The translations under genes were made by a program, and so were the position numbers. A DNA stretch of 64,000 bases from Pseudofabraea citricarpa (lineage: Eukaryota > Ascomycota > Leotiomycetes > Helotiales > Dermateaceae), in NCBI GenBank assembly GCA_029641185.1, contig JAPWGK010000015.1, positions 558,001-622,000 on the forward strand, in the 5' to 3' direction. The notes beneath the pieces were generated by a model. That model saw only the letters and a list, made by a program, of their open reading frames with translations, searched no databases and was not told where the DNA came from. Numbering within the stretch: the stretch's first letter is position 1; each line of letters starts with the position of its first letter. Of this stretch, positions 42,482-55,880 are shown one piece after another.

Positions 42482-43859
42482 GAAGTGCGTATCGGTGGGA
42501 AGAATTTGACGTTTGCACATTACCCGGCCAAATTGCAATGCATCGCGAGGCGTTGGAGGGGTTCTTTTTCTTTTGCAATCTTGAAGCGGGTTCTTTGTTT
42601 TGATTACTTTTGTGGAGTAGAATTCAATGTCAGAATATAGAAATATTGGCTGGTCTTTTTGCTTTGGTGATGTCTCTGGTAGGATGGGATGGTTTGTCGA
42701 GGAACATGGACGTTTTGTATTCAGTAGTCATATCAAACTCGATGCTATGTTCATACAAAGAGGACTTGGTTGGTTTTGGCCTTTATGCTGCTATGCACCA
42801 TGTCTCAGAACAAATCCGTATACAGATAACGCTTTGTTCTACCAAATGTCTCTCGCATGCTAATTCGGATTGGTTTCAACCCAGCTAACCTGGCGCGTGT
42901 AGGCGAAGCTTGAATACTTGCTTACAGAAGGACACGACATACAACTCCATGGGCACGATTGTTATGGCCGAACTTAATAAGCGGTCTTGTTCGAAGAAGT
43001 ATGAAGAGATAGCTCACTTAGATACAATAAGGAGATGCTAGCAGAGGCGGATCTCCACTACGACCTCAGGTGACAGATATTAATCATCACGATATTTGAG
43101 ACACATCTAAGGTCCATTATTGTAAAGTTTATAAACATGTCATGCGTGGCGTATCTTGACCAAATTGCCTTTGGAACTTTTAAGATAGCTTTACTACCCT
43201 CTGCTTCGAGAGGGGAAAAGGCAAATTCTTGAATATTTGTTTGAAAAGTGTTTGTTTTCGATCAGATGTATGAAAGAACACAGGCTCGAGGCAGTAGCTG
43301 AACGGATGAATTAGTGTAGGTTCTAGAAGCACAATCGAAGTTTAGAAACATGCAGTTTTGGATGTTTATGCGTAGCGGCCGGAAGAACAAAATTCCTATT
43401 TCCGAATCTCCGTACCCTCTTAACCCTCGGCCGGTACCTTTTTGGGTCATTAAGATTGTGAACTATCCATCATAGTACTGTGTTCCAGGCAACCTTTCCT
43501 CGTCATCTGTTCTGAGCGCCTCCGAGCCAGACAGCCGATTCCTTGGTATTCTGCTGGAACAGAACTGCCTCAAGCCCGGCGATTACAGCTCGTTCTAGTC
43601 TTGTTCCGTTCTTTGACGTTAACTGTCTCGCATATGGAGTACCTAGCCTTCCTCTCAGCCTTCCACAACTATTAGACAAAGTGTACTTCTCCTGTCTCCA
43701 ATACCTTCAAACACACCTACAAAATTACAACACATAACCTAAGCCCTTCTACGCCCTTGCAACCAACGGCAGCCCCTCACTAGAATGCGCAGATAAACAT
43801 TACACCCTATTACTTGAGAAAAGAAACACGTCCTTGACCAGCGGGTCGCCACAGCTACC
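42482..43859. other. intergenic MSO1 / sacsin-like gene
   Basis: 1.38 kb; short ORFs near 42610-42890 lie in the MSO1 3' flank and show no domain. Nothing else is recognised. Confidence 0.45.
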
Positions 43860-46800
43860 ATGGATTTTTCCAAGCTCCGCGCGGCGGCCATGAGAGATGG
43901 TGATGATGAGGAAGCAGTCACTGTCAATACTCGGGCTCTCATTGACAAAGTCCTCGCGAGATACTCTGGAGAGTGGACGACGTTGCGAGAACTTATCCAA
44001 AATGCTGCTGACGCGCAAGCAACAACCGTCACAATCAAATTCGAAACTCTGCCCTCTTCACAAGTACCTCTCTCGAACACAACGAACCGATCAGAAATAC
44101 TAAAGCATGTTCTACTTCATCATACATTAAAACGATTAGTCGTAACGAACAATGGTCAAGCATTTGGTGTCAATGACTGGTCAAGACTCAAGAGAATTGC
44201 GGAGGGAAATCCAGACGAAACAAAGATCGGAGCATTCGGTGTTGGATTCTATAGCGTCTTTGCCGACTGTGAGGATCCTTTTGTTAGCTCGGGAAGTGAG
44301 GCCATGGCATTCTACTGGAAAGGAAATTCCTTATTCACCAAAAAGCTTCAGCTCCCAGCCGAGAAGGCGAACCCGAATACCAGCTTCGTTCTTGACTATC
44401 GAAATAATACAACACCCATGCCTAACCTGTTATCAATAGCACAATTCTTAGCTACCAGTTTGACCTTTGTGGCACTACAAAATATCGAATTGTGGGTAGA
44501 CGACTACAAAATTATTTCATTGCAGAAGAAGGTCGCACCAAGCATTCAAGTTCCAATGACGCGAGATGTTGAGCCACGGACGAAGGAAGGACTGATGACT
44601 GTTCAGAGTCTTGAGCGGGAAAGTGTTCAGATGGATGCATCGTTCATGAACGTCGTTGGATGGAAACCTTCTGCAGCGGTAGCTAAAACTAGCAGTACTG
44701 AAGGTGGCTATGGCAGCACCTCATCAGATGTCCCTTCATTGAGATCCTTTTTCTCCAAGTTCACATCGTCTTCTAGTCAGTCGCAATTGAAGAGCAAGGC
44801 AGCTCAGGAAGAAAAGGCCATGCAAGAAATCATTCTTGAGGACCTTACCACTTTAACCACTACCAATGTATTTTTGAGAGTAACCACTGCTCAAGTAAAG
44901 ACCTCCATTAGTTCCTCTTTTGCGGCAGAACTCGAGCGTGCAACAAAGAAACCGCCGCCAAAGACTACCAAGCTCTCGATTCTGACGGCATCCTACGACG
45001 AGGCTGCGGCGTCCACCAAAGAAGATCTTGTTGCGAAAGGAATAGATATATTCGCTTCAGTTCTGCCAACCAAGAAACCAGCCGGCCGTATTTTCATTGG
45101 TTTCCCAACTCATCAAACAACAGGTGCAGGCCTCCATCTTTCAGCACCATCTGTAATCCCAACAGTGGAACGAGAATCGATTGATCTAAATGCACGTTGG
45201 GTCAGAACATGGAACATTGAGATGCTTCGTGTTGCTGGCATAATGTCAAGGTTGGCATTTGCCAACGAGATGGCCGATCTTTCTGCCAAAATCGTTCGAG
45301 CAGCCGAGAAAGCTGGCCGTGGGACAAAAGTTGCGAAAGATGAGATCGCTTACTTCTTGCCTGAAGCGTTACATACACTTCAAACCTTTACCTTCACGAA
45401 TTCAACACCTAGCTCGCAGGTTGCAGATATCATTGAGGAAGCTTTTTGGACCGCTTATAAAAAACCATATATTGAGATGTATAGCAGCCGTGGTGTTTTG
45501 CCAACCACTAAAGTGCGACTGGCCACAGATGACCTGAGTGGTTTTGTAGAAGGAATTCCTGTTGTACCAACAGAGTTAACAGATATCAGCTTTGTCCATA
45601 AGTTGAAAGACTTCGGACTTCTTACAGAGATCACTTTCGGTGATGTCAAGCAAGAGTTAGAGGCCAAGGCTTTGAATCAAAATCAGCTGATACAGTTCAT
45701 CGGGTGGGCTGGTAAGAAAGCCGTAACTGGAGAAATGAACACAGCAACCATACACTCACTACTTGATGTTACTGTTGCTACAGTTGAGGAAACCGCTGGT
45801 CAAGGTGGCGTTATTGCATTGGGAAGCATCAAGAATTACTTGACACCGAACAAGATAACCCCAGGTGTTCCTGTTCCACCAGCAACAATTCCGTTCCAAT
45901 TTACTCGCGCGTCTAGTAACAATGAGCTCCAAGCACTTGGATGGGAGCCGCTTGAGATTGTGCCGTGGTTGCGCTTTATCGTTGAATCAGCTCCTACCAG
46001 CCCCGATGACCAAAATCTCACAAAGTCTCCCAAGTTTGCTGCTCAAGTTTTATTGATCACATCAAAAGCATACGATCTCATGAGTCCGCATTCGAGAGAA
46101 ACAGTACATTCTCTGCTGGCGCATATAACTGTTATACCCACAAAGTTTGGTATGAAGAAGCCCTCAGAAGCCTTTTTTGCCAGCGTTAAGCTGTTTGATG
46201 ACCTGCCCATTGTGTCAGGCTGTCAAGGAGTCAAAGAGAAGTTCTTCACAGCAATTGGTGTACGAAAGACAGTGGATTTGGAGACAATCTTCAAGCGGTT
46301 ATTGATTGCGGATGATGGAAGTGAGAGAGGCGAAGTTCCTATGAAGAAGAGAAACGGTCATATGGAGTTGATCAAGTATCTCGCTTCTGTCAAAGACGAA
46401 ATTCCGGCTGATGATATCAAGAGGTTGAAGGCTTCCAAGATTTGTCCAGCCGAAGCAGGTCCAGCGGGTGCCGAGTCTACCGAAGGCACACGTGAATTAT
46501 ACAAAGTCATGGAGCTTTACGAACCCAAGACTGAATTTCGCGAACTAGGTCTACCTATCTTGCAATGGCCCGGACCACCAGGAAGTTATCGTGCTGGCAG
46601 TGCCGAGGGTCGTTTCCTTTCTCACCTTGGTCTCATCCCATGCCCAACTGCTCCAGAACTCGTCAATTTGATGGCATCCGAAGAATTGTTGAAGAGGAAA
46701 AAGGCTATGGTATACTTCATTGCCAACCATCACATCAATGGATACGCTTCGTATCCTGTTGGTACTCTGGCAAAAGCTTTCTTACCTCTCGAAGGAGATG

Positions 46801-49276
46801 CAAAACGTTTAGTGAGCCCATTACAATGCTTTACCAACGAGAAATGCTCTGTCCTTGGCTTTAGTATCTTGAAGCGAGAACTTCAAATACATGCAAATGT
46901 AAGTCAACCCGCTAAGTCAAATTGGCAATACTAATTTATATTAGAAATTCGGTGTTTCTGCAGATCCTCCGATTACGGAGTGCGTTAACAGGATTATTGC
47001 TAACCCACCTCAATCTCGTCGTGATGCTCTTACGCTCTTTGGCTATTTTTCAAGCAGACTTGGTGAGCTTGGCCAGAATAACGTGGCCAAGCTCGGCGAC
47101 GCTCGTATCGTGCCAGTTGTCTCTAAATCCTCGAAGGAATTAAAACACTCATCACCTCATCAATGTTATTTAGGAGACTCAACTTTGTTCAGCGACATTT
47201 TCGATTTTGTCGACTTCGGCGTGGAAGCCAACGCCTTTCTATTTAAATGCGGATCGAAGAATGAGCCAACAAAGCCAGAGGTTGCAGCACTGTTGGCCCG
47301 AGAACCAGCCCGCTTGCTAGGAATATTGGAAACTGAAAAGTACCTTGGTCTGCTGCGAACCATTGCATCGGATATTGCGGCTCTGAAAAGAGAAAAGAAA
47401 CTCTGGCAGCAGCTCAAGACGTCTCAATTCCTCATTGCATGGAAAAATATTCCTGCAAAGAAATCAAGCACAAAGACAGATAAGTCTAGGACTGATGAAC
47501 TAGACGATGACTTTGAGGATGAGCAAATTTTGAAGATGTATGAGCTTGCATTGCCGCATCAGATTGTCATTGTAAGCCGAAAAGAAATTTACTTGTAAAA
47601 ATACCTGTTAACATAAAATTTAGCTCGATGACTACCCTGCCTTCCGGATTTTCAGAGAATCTTTGATCTGTGCACCAGAAGAAGACAAACTCGAGGAATT
47701 CTACCACGCTCTTGGCTCAAACACACTTGGAAGTCTTGTAGAAGAGGACTTGCGTGTCGGCTCTTTGAGCGACAAGCAGGCATCTGCAGGCCTGCTACGT
47801 AACCAGATTATTGAACGATCAAAACTCTTTCTTCACGACTTGAGCATTACGGCTAAGCATGATATTAGATGGCTGGAAAAAAACCTTATGGTTGAGACTG
47901 TGAGCAATATAACTCTTCGTCGATCCCTCCGTGGCCGTAGTATGATGCAGAAGGAGAGCCGAACTGCAGCAATTATGCATGATCGAATAAAGGGCTCGAC
48001 GCTTTACGTCACAGCAACTATAGATACTTATCAAGTCAGCCAAAGTATCTGCAAGCTAATCTTGCAACGCCCTAATCAGCAAGCAATGCTTACTTTTGAG
48101 ACTTTGTTGACCTTGAACTTGTATCAATTAAAGTCTCGAGGATACAATGTTGAAAGAATATTGCGACAGAAAGCAGCAGAACAACGAATCGCAGAGGAAG
48201 AGCGTAAGAAGCAGCTCGAAAAGGAGCAGCTTCTCATCAAGGAACAAGAGGAGGCATGGAAGAAACAAAATCAGGTGGTTGCACCAATCGCCGCCAAGGA
48301 GGAGAGACGTGTGTCGAAAGGACCATCCATGCCGGGTTCTTTTGATGCCGATTCACCGCCTAGTTCACCTGTTCAAAAACGCTCTCGTGGTATTTTCTCG
48401 GGTTTGAAAGAGCGGTTCGGTCTCGATACTAGCGGTGAAGCTCAACAACATCTCCAGAATTTTCTTGGTGGAGGTAGCAACAATGATACTCAACAGCCCA
48501 AAGATGACCACCCACCGCCATATGATGCCGGTGGCTCCAAGCCATCAGCTGGCGGTGGTGCTGAGAAGGTTTCTTCTCCCCACGCTGTACAGAAGAACAT
48601 ACTCAACGCAATCCAATCCTCCCGAGCGTACGATTCTTCAACTCTGTTCAGTCCTCCAACTGTTGAGAATGTAAAAGAGCAAGCCACGTATTGTGATTCT
48701 ACGCCTTCGCAAAACATAACGTTTCTTGCTGATGCATCTAACGGTACTCGCATCTTCGTCTCCAAAACCTTATCTATTCCTCCAGCGACCTTTCTTGCAG
48801 ACAATGCCATGTCTTTGAATACTTTTGCATCTTTACTCCATGAAGTGGGTGATGTATTTGGACTGCAACGCAAGTCTTTGCACATATTTTATGATCAGGA
48901 AGGTGGTACGATTGCGTTCAATCTTAACGGCAGCATATTCTGTAACTTCAGATTCTTCTCTCAGTTACACTTAAAGGAGTTGGAGAAAGATAACCACCAG
49001 AATCAAGGCAGAATGGCAGCACTCAGCTACTGGTGGGTCACTGTTGCACACGAACTTGCACACAACATAGTCAAGCCACATAACGCTGAACACAGCTTTT
49101 ATACGTAAGTACAATAATGCTCGATGGCAGATTCAAAACTAACATTATAACATAGTGAGATGCTGGTGGCGAATTACTTTTCCAAGATGGTTGTTAAGAC
49201 TGCAGCATTACCTTCACAGCCAGCTCCCAGACAGATTGAGGCTTCGGCAAAATCATCAGACAGCTTGCTTGATTAA
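43860..49276 (+). CDS. sacsin-like GHKL ATPase (DUF3684 type) with C-terminal HExxH motif
   Basis: A 1,755-residue protein of a fungal family with an Hsp90-like ATP-binding fold and no established function. Exons are 43860-46898, 46945-47571, 47624-49104 and 49156-49276. The N-terminal GHKL site is clear: ELIQNAADAQA at about 44-54, VVTNNGQAFG near 98 and IGAFGVGFYSVF near 122, as in sacsin repeats. The long middle (DUF3684) has no other named domain. Residues about 1390-1430 form a Glu/Lys/Arg-rich coiled coil (QRIAEEERKKQLEKEQLL), then a Pro/Ser-rich linker. Near the end is AHELAHNIVKPH (H1698-E-x2-H1702, then H1708), followed by E1717: a metallopeptidase-like zinc site. No signal peptide or membrane segment is seen. 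A chaperone-like role is inference. Confidence 0.87.
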
Positions 49277-51396
49277 ACCGGCTCTGTAGAGTAGAAAGAC
49301 GCATATTAGGTGTTTCTGGTTTCGATTCGTGGTGGGGGCTTCGCAACACTTGGGGTTCATTCCGGTAACATTGGCGTACATGAATGTTATTTCATTCTGG
49401 GATTTTCTTTCGTCTTGAAGTTGCATAAGGGCTTGTTAGATGAGCAGATTATTTTCAATTGGTTAGCATGGCGTCGGGTACTGTTGCGTGAGAGCTTGGC
49501 GTTCTCCTCTCTCCTCGGAAAATAGAAGTTATTTTGTATGAAAATCTTGATTTCTCCATGCAGTATCATAGTGTCATGACTTCTATTTATTACAAAATTC
49601 TCCTGGTGAATTGGTAGTACGCACAGTTGGAAATTCGTATACCTGTGTACCAAACTATTGATCGACAGCTTGTTAGCTGAAATCGCTACATCGTATGAAC
49701 TTATGTCTTCACGTGGAACATGACATTTACATGCCAGAACAGAGTTACCTAAACATTCTATACTAGTACCAACTACAAACGAAGCAACCTGGGATATCCC
49801 CCAATTCTTTTGGTAATCATATACCATAGTTTAAGCATTAAAGTTTGCCATGGCTCAGACTCTGATTTCCTCTCGTTTCTAAATGACGATGATCCGTGTC
49901 GGTTAATTTTAAATCGCTTAGATTGGCACGGGTTTTGGGTCTGATATCAAGAGCGCAAAGTTAAGAATTTGATATGATTAAGCTGCTTTGCCCCTTTCAC
50001 GTTCGATAATATATTGTTATATCATTCTTGATTGATAGTATACTAGCCTGCTACTAAGAAGTATGGAGGACGCCATTCTTTTTAGGGGCAAGAGAGCAGC
50101 TGGAGGTTTCTATAAAATGGCAGATTAATGTTTTCATCAACACTTTGCTATTAATTTCCTTTCGCTCATGGGCTTCACCCAAACAAAGACACACCGGTTT
50201 TCATGGATGTGATTTCGATAGAAATTCTCGGAATGTACACATCTTAATCGTGGTAAATTTCAGTATGGACTGCCTTCAATCACTCCGCTTTCCATGCCGT
50301 CTTCCAGAACATTCAATTCAAATAGATGCCGATTCAATCCAAATCGTGAAATCAGGATCAGATCACACTCTTATAGCGAGGGAGAGGTCGATACTTCTTT
50401 TATGTGGAACGTGATATTGAATTTGATCTCACCATCCTCAAAGTAGGATGAAGGAAGCTAGTGGTCAATTTATAAATGTCTGAGAACCTTTGTAATACTG
50501 ATCATATCCAATATAGGGAAAGGAGAAATGATGCGTAGTCTGCAACTGTGAGTCGTTGTTATATGTCACTTGCTCTATATGCATTGCACTGAATTCAACA
50601 AATTGTTCATCGGAATGACTCATCCCTTGCCATCAAACTTTTTATTCATAAAAACTGATTCACGGCCCATAGTCGAGGCATATAAAGTAGCAGTTGCTGT
50701 TGGAAGAATAATCACATGATCGGCTACTACCTATAAAGGCCGCTTTCCTATAGTACTCCTCTTTCTTCCTTAGACAAATCAATAGTCTTCGAAACAAGAG
50801 CATTCACTACGGTGCCCATCGACCCGTTGATTACAGTCAACCGATAGTTGCCTTCCCAGAGCCAAACCACGCCTTTAATAACTCAAACCAATATCATTGT
50901 ACCACATCATCTAGAGAGAAAGAATACGAGATGCTCACTCAAACGACAAACGATTACCAAAAGTACCCATGCAGATATTCGTTGAAGCATCGATGCCTCA
51001 ATCTGGTATGGGTTGAGAATACTGTATGTGCGAATTGTAGGGCAAGTCTCGGATCGAGTGTTACCCCGACGGAAAGGGTCAAAAACAGGAATTTGTGGAT
51101 GTTGATTTTGAAGATCTTGGGGTTTCTTCTTATAAAAGAATATTTCTCTGGTTGGAGGCTGAAGAGATAGCAATTCGGCCACATTTCTAGATCTCATATC
51201 TCATTTATTCATCGAATGTGGGCCAAGGAAGCACGGAACTGAAACAGCCATGGGCAGTACTTCGAACCGAATTTCATAGAATCACAATATAAAGTGTGTA
51301 ACCAGCACTTTCAAAAAAAAAAAAAAAAGTTTGTTTGGAATATTTACAAGAATTTGTGTTTGTATACAAGCCAACAGAGCCAGAGGCATCCTGAGA
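49277..51396. other. 2.1-kb intergenic region, convergent genes
   Basis: No gene is recognised; ORFs at 50145-50414 and 50907-51197 have no domain and lie in AT-rich DNA. A run of 16 A at 51313-51328 lies just beyond the esterase stop codon. Confidence 0.4.
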
Positions 51397-53224
51397 TCAC
51401 GCAGTGCAGTTTCCATCAATTCTGGCACCAGTAACAAGCTGTTGAAGAACATCGCCCTCGGCAAATAATACCATTGAGCTAGTGTTCTGCTGATACTCCG
51501 GCCAGGCGATGTATCCTTCTTCTGCAGTCCAACGGGCCGGTCCGCCTGTTGGGTTTGAAGCAAAGGAGAGCCAAAATGCTACATATAATTATCAGTTTTG
51601 CCATTATTGTGGGTATGGATTTGGGTGATTTATTACCTTCCATAGCGTGGGATACTTCGTACTCATAATCTGTTGATGGATCACGGAATTGATCGTGTGT
51701 TCCAAAAAGCAGTGGGAGTTCGGCTGTTTAACATGAGCTTCAGTCTTTGAGACAAGGGTGATGGAGATCTTACAGCTGTGGTAGGCTCCGAACCAGCTGA
51801 CTGGAGAAATGTTGGAGAAGTTTCCTGCATATTGATATCGGTACGTCGGTAGACCGACTAGGTTTCGGTTCCTGGGCTATTATTAGCTGCAAGTTGAGGA
51901 GAACGATGGAATGTGTATTTATCGCACCTGACTTCTCTTCCGAGTGGGCACGCGATAATGTTTTGTGTGGCCGCAAATAGAGCTGCAGCTCCGGGGCCAT
52001 TTGGTGTGAAGGCTACAAATCCAGCTCCTTCATTCGTGTTACTTCCGAGGATGGCAGGCTGAATTCACATTAACCTCCGAAAACCCAGAAGTTAGAGAGA
52101 GCTTGGCTTACAATTTTAGCGACGAGTCCTCTTAGAGCACGATCTGTCGTATTCGAAAAGACTGTAACATTATCCGGAAAAGGTGAAAAGGAGATTGAAG
52201 GCCTTGTACCACTGATGCCATAGTTCGAAAGCGCATTTTCTAAAGTGACAGCAGAGACATTGCGTACACATGCCAATTCTGGTAGGGGTTCTAAGTCGTT
52301 GCAGCCGACGAGCCCGGCAAGGAATGTGAAGTTCGTTTGTGCTCGGTCTTGACTGGCAAGAATATTGGCTGAGCCTGAGTCCGCAATCAAACTTGATACA
52401 ATTGGATCTTCGGGGTATGCGTAGCCGTAAGTGCTCGTAGAAGCGCCCCCAGCAGATTGTCCCCAGAGAGTGATACGTTTTGGATCACCTCCAAAGGCTG
52501 CAACATTATCTCTTGCCCATTCGACGCTGATTTGATGATCAGTTGGTATCCTTTACGCAATAACACAAGAAACATACGCTTTTCTTTGGTCAAGCAGACC
52601 TGGATTTAGATCAGCGAGACCTCTCGCGTTTGGGAATCCAAAGACATTGACACGATAGCTATTCCGATGATTAGTTAAGTTCAAAGATTCGGTTCATTTG
52701 GCTTACTTCATGACGATGACGATGTGCGACTGGGTACGTTGAATCCATTGGTCTGGAAGCTTGTATACAGAGTTGGAACCCCCAGAAGTGAAACCGCCAC
52801 CAGGAATGTATAAAAACACAGGAAGAGCTAGTTCTTGAGGATCATCCTCCTTCAAAGCCGGTGCCCAAATATGAAGATAAAGACAATCCTCAGATTGGCC
52901 TCCATTGATGAGATACTGTGGGACCCGAGCAGTATAAATGGTGGAACTATTGCCGAATTGCTGCATACATGATGGTCCAAATTCAGTGGCGTTGATTAAA
53001 CCTCCATCGGTTTTGTCTTGAGGTGGTAAGAATCGTAAATCGCCTACAGGTGGTTCTGCATAGGGTACACCAAGAAATTGGCGGACAAGAGGTGCCGATG
53101 AGTTAATGAAACCATGAACTTCGCCACTTGTTGTTTGTACTACAAGACCTTGGCTATCTCCGCCGGCACACAACGCAATAGGAATTAGCGACGCAATAAC
53201 AATTGACGAGAGGCTGCACCACAT
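51397..53224 (-). CDS. secreted type-B carboxylesterase
   Basis: An alpha/beta-hydrolase of the carboxylesterase/lipase family, hydrolysing carboxylic esters outside the cell. I read seven exons: 53224-52707, 52658-52578, 52526-52112, 52058-51928, 51871-51774, 51723-51637 and 51578-51397, giving 503 residues. There is a signal peptide (MWCSLSSIVIASLIPIALCA). Family motifs are FLGVPYAEPPVGDLRF, SEDCLYLHIWAP, the oxyanion-hole YIPGGGF, nucleophile elbow GQSAGG, acid residue in GSNTNEG and catalytic His in AYHSSELPLLF. Several N-x-S/T sequons are present. It lies 747 bp downstream of the flavin monooxygenase on the same strand. Confidence 0.94.
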
Positions 53225-53971
53225 GTTGAAGTATTTGCAAGCTGGATGTCACTTGTCAAAAGTCCGTACCTCTCGCCATCTAGTGGGCACGGTATTCAAT
53301 TATAAGAGATAGAACAGGATACGACAATGCGATATTTCACAATCCGTCATGCTGATAAACACACAAAATCACGGCAAAATATTTAGGGAGGTGCATTAGT
53401 TTGTAAGCTACCAGCTTCCATAGGTGGACGGAATGCGAGATGAGTATGGAGATTTGAGTTTCCCCGCGATCCCATCTCCGCTAAGCGACCAGTTGACGCT
53501 CCGCTTTTTGAGGGGAACGGCTACAATCCCCACTGTGTAGTTTGTGGAGTCCAGTTACACTTGTGCTTTGGTCACGGAGTCCGTGAACGCTTTACAGGCG
53601 AGTTTCTTCTTGCAGCCAAAGGAGTGGCAAGGATGTATTTATACCTGGTTTTTGGCGGGCAAAGTTTTAGCCGGCTACCGGTGTCCATCAAAATTCAATG
53701 GCCGAGGATGATCGACATGCTAATAAAGACAAACTCCCTCGGCTTGGGATGAACTGCCGAGATTGATTGGATATGACCCAGCGATTTTCAATGTCAAGAT
53801 GTGCAAGAAGTTTCTTGGTTAAATATTAAAGTTGCATTGACGTTTTGTTTTGTTTGTACCTGGCAAACCCTAGTTTCTCCTCAAAGTCCAGTTCCAAGTG
53901 ATTGGAATCTTGATTGTACATAAATGACATTTTATCTTGCTGAAGACTCGAGAAATACTGTCTTTGATCTT
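53225..53971. other. intergenic monooxygenase / esterase
   Basis: 747 bp containing the esterase promoter and monooxygenase 3' flank. No gene is recognised. Confidence 0.45.
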
Positions 53972-55880
53972 TTAGTTTAAAAAGACTGGGGGATAGTCGA
54001 CCTCATCCAGATAGTAACTAGTATCGCCTCTTTCACGATCAGCAATTGTCCACCCATCACCCAACCAAGAAAGCTGGTCTTCGCCCTCTAAATATTCGTA
54101 CTCGAAATCCTCCCATCTTGGGTATTCAAGAGTCTTCCTTGCGTGTAAACTGCTTCCAGGCCAGAGTCCAACGACCTTGTGGTTTTTCTGGCCAGCTTTG
54201 TACCAGGAAGTACAGTTTTCAACGTGCACTGTGCCAGGAAAGTAAGCATCCATGTAATTTTCCCAGGTTTCCAAGGATGATTGTTTCACGACCATGCTTT
54301 TGATATGTTCTCGAGCCATCTTCTGCACTGCCTTTACCACATATCCAATAATGGATTCGAAAATGATAAGGAGAGAACCACCGCCGGTCGCTGAATTAGG
54401 GCCGCCAACTACGAAGAAATTTGGAAAGTTTGGAATAGCCGTAGATAGATATGCGCTTGAGTGTGATGACCATTGTTGAGATAGAAGAGTCCCACTAGTG
54501 CCGGTCACAGAAAACCGTGGCAAGAACGATGTATCAAAACCAGTAGCACAAACGATTCCGTCGACGCGTCTGCTTTTCCCATCTGCTGTAACGATAGACT
54601 AAACAGGTCAGTCTTAATCTAATCGAAGTAACAAAGGAATGTTTTAACATACGTCTTTGGTAATTTTAGTGATCGGGGAATTTGTGAACTGTACATTGTC
54701 TTCCACCAGGGCTTCAAGGAAACCTGGCCCTGGTGTGAGTCTTCTGCAGCCTGGAGTAAAGCTTGGTTCTAAGGCATCATAAATCTCCGGCTTCTTAGCC
54801 AACTTCTTCTTCATATTCTCGATGATACCTCTTTTGCTACTGATTGAAGCTTCCTCTTCGGCAAACAAACAAGGATGATCGAGATTTATAAATCGTTCAA
54901 TGTTCTTGCGATATTTCCAGTAGAACTCCGGATCCTCTTCAAACCTCTTGAGTTCTTCCACAGTGTATGTATCTTTTATTATCAGCACACTTATTTTATG
55001 TCTGTTTTGAGATAACTTACAGTTTCCGGAGTCTTTGTTGCCTGCAATAGTCTCCTGTGTCGCTGCACCACCAAAGGGCTCGCTTACCCAAGTTTTACCT
55101 CTTGTGAGATGATAGACGTTGGTGCAACTCTTCTGTAGATGTGGAAGGATTTGTATTGCGGATGATCCAGCACCAATCAGTGCGACGTTTTTGCCAGCAT
55201 AATTCCTAACAGACTTTAATGTTATTAATTTCTTAAGAATGGATGAAAAACGTACCAGTCAGGATCCCATGTTGCACTGTGTAGAAGCTTGCCCTCAAAA
55301 TTGCCAAGCCCTTCGATGGTGGGTAACTTCCAGTTATTTAGGCAGCCAGTGGCATTTATCACAACGTCAAATGTATAGCTGTCGTTCTCGCTTGGGGTTT
55401 TAGTACTGCCTACTTCAACTTTCCAATTACCAAGACTCTCGTTCCATATCGCACTTAGTACTCTTGTGTTATATCTGACTTTCTCCTTCACTCCATACTT
55501 TTGTGCCACACCCTGAACATATTCCAAGATTTCTGCACCTCCAGAAAAGAATTTGGACCACTGGGTATTTGGTTCAAAGGTATATTGGTAAACGTGACTC
55601 GGAATATCACAAGCCACCCCAGGATATCTTGAGGATTCATTATCAGCCCAGTAGAATGTATAGTATACCTTATAGCAACGAACCTGTTTTCAAACCATGT
55701 ACCGCCTACTTGCTCGTTCTTTTCGAATATTTCAATCCGGGCGCTCGGGACATGCTGGCGAAGGCGGATATAAAGACCAATCCCGGAAACACCTGCGCCG
55801 ATGATTGCGATTCTTAGTGCTCGCGGGGAGTCTATTGCTCGGTGCTGAAAATGGAACGCAGGTTCTTGAATACTGCCCAT
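53972..55880 (-). CDS. flavin-containing Baeyer-Villiger-type monooxygenase
   Basis: A FAD- and NADPH-dependent monooxygenase that likely inserts oxygen into a ketone or aldehyde to give an ester or lactone. Exons are 55880-55684, 55627-55256, 55205-55021, 54972-54653 and 54598-53972, giving 566 residues. The FAD Rossmann motif is G28-AGVSG-33; GGTWFENRYPGVACD is the BVMO-style GGTW...YPG stretch formed across intron 1; the fingerprint F-x-G-x3-H-x3-W-D reads FEGKLLHSATWDPD; the second, NADPH-binding Rossmann motif is ALIGAGSSAIQI. A late CATGFDTSF motif is also present. No signal peptide. The substrate is unknown. The neighbouring esterase on the same strand could hydrolyse its product. Confidence 0.92.

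Noticed and set aside
50145..51197. Several 60-96-codon ORFs
   Set aside because: AT-rich, overlapping on both strands, no recognisable motif or splice partners.
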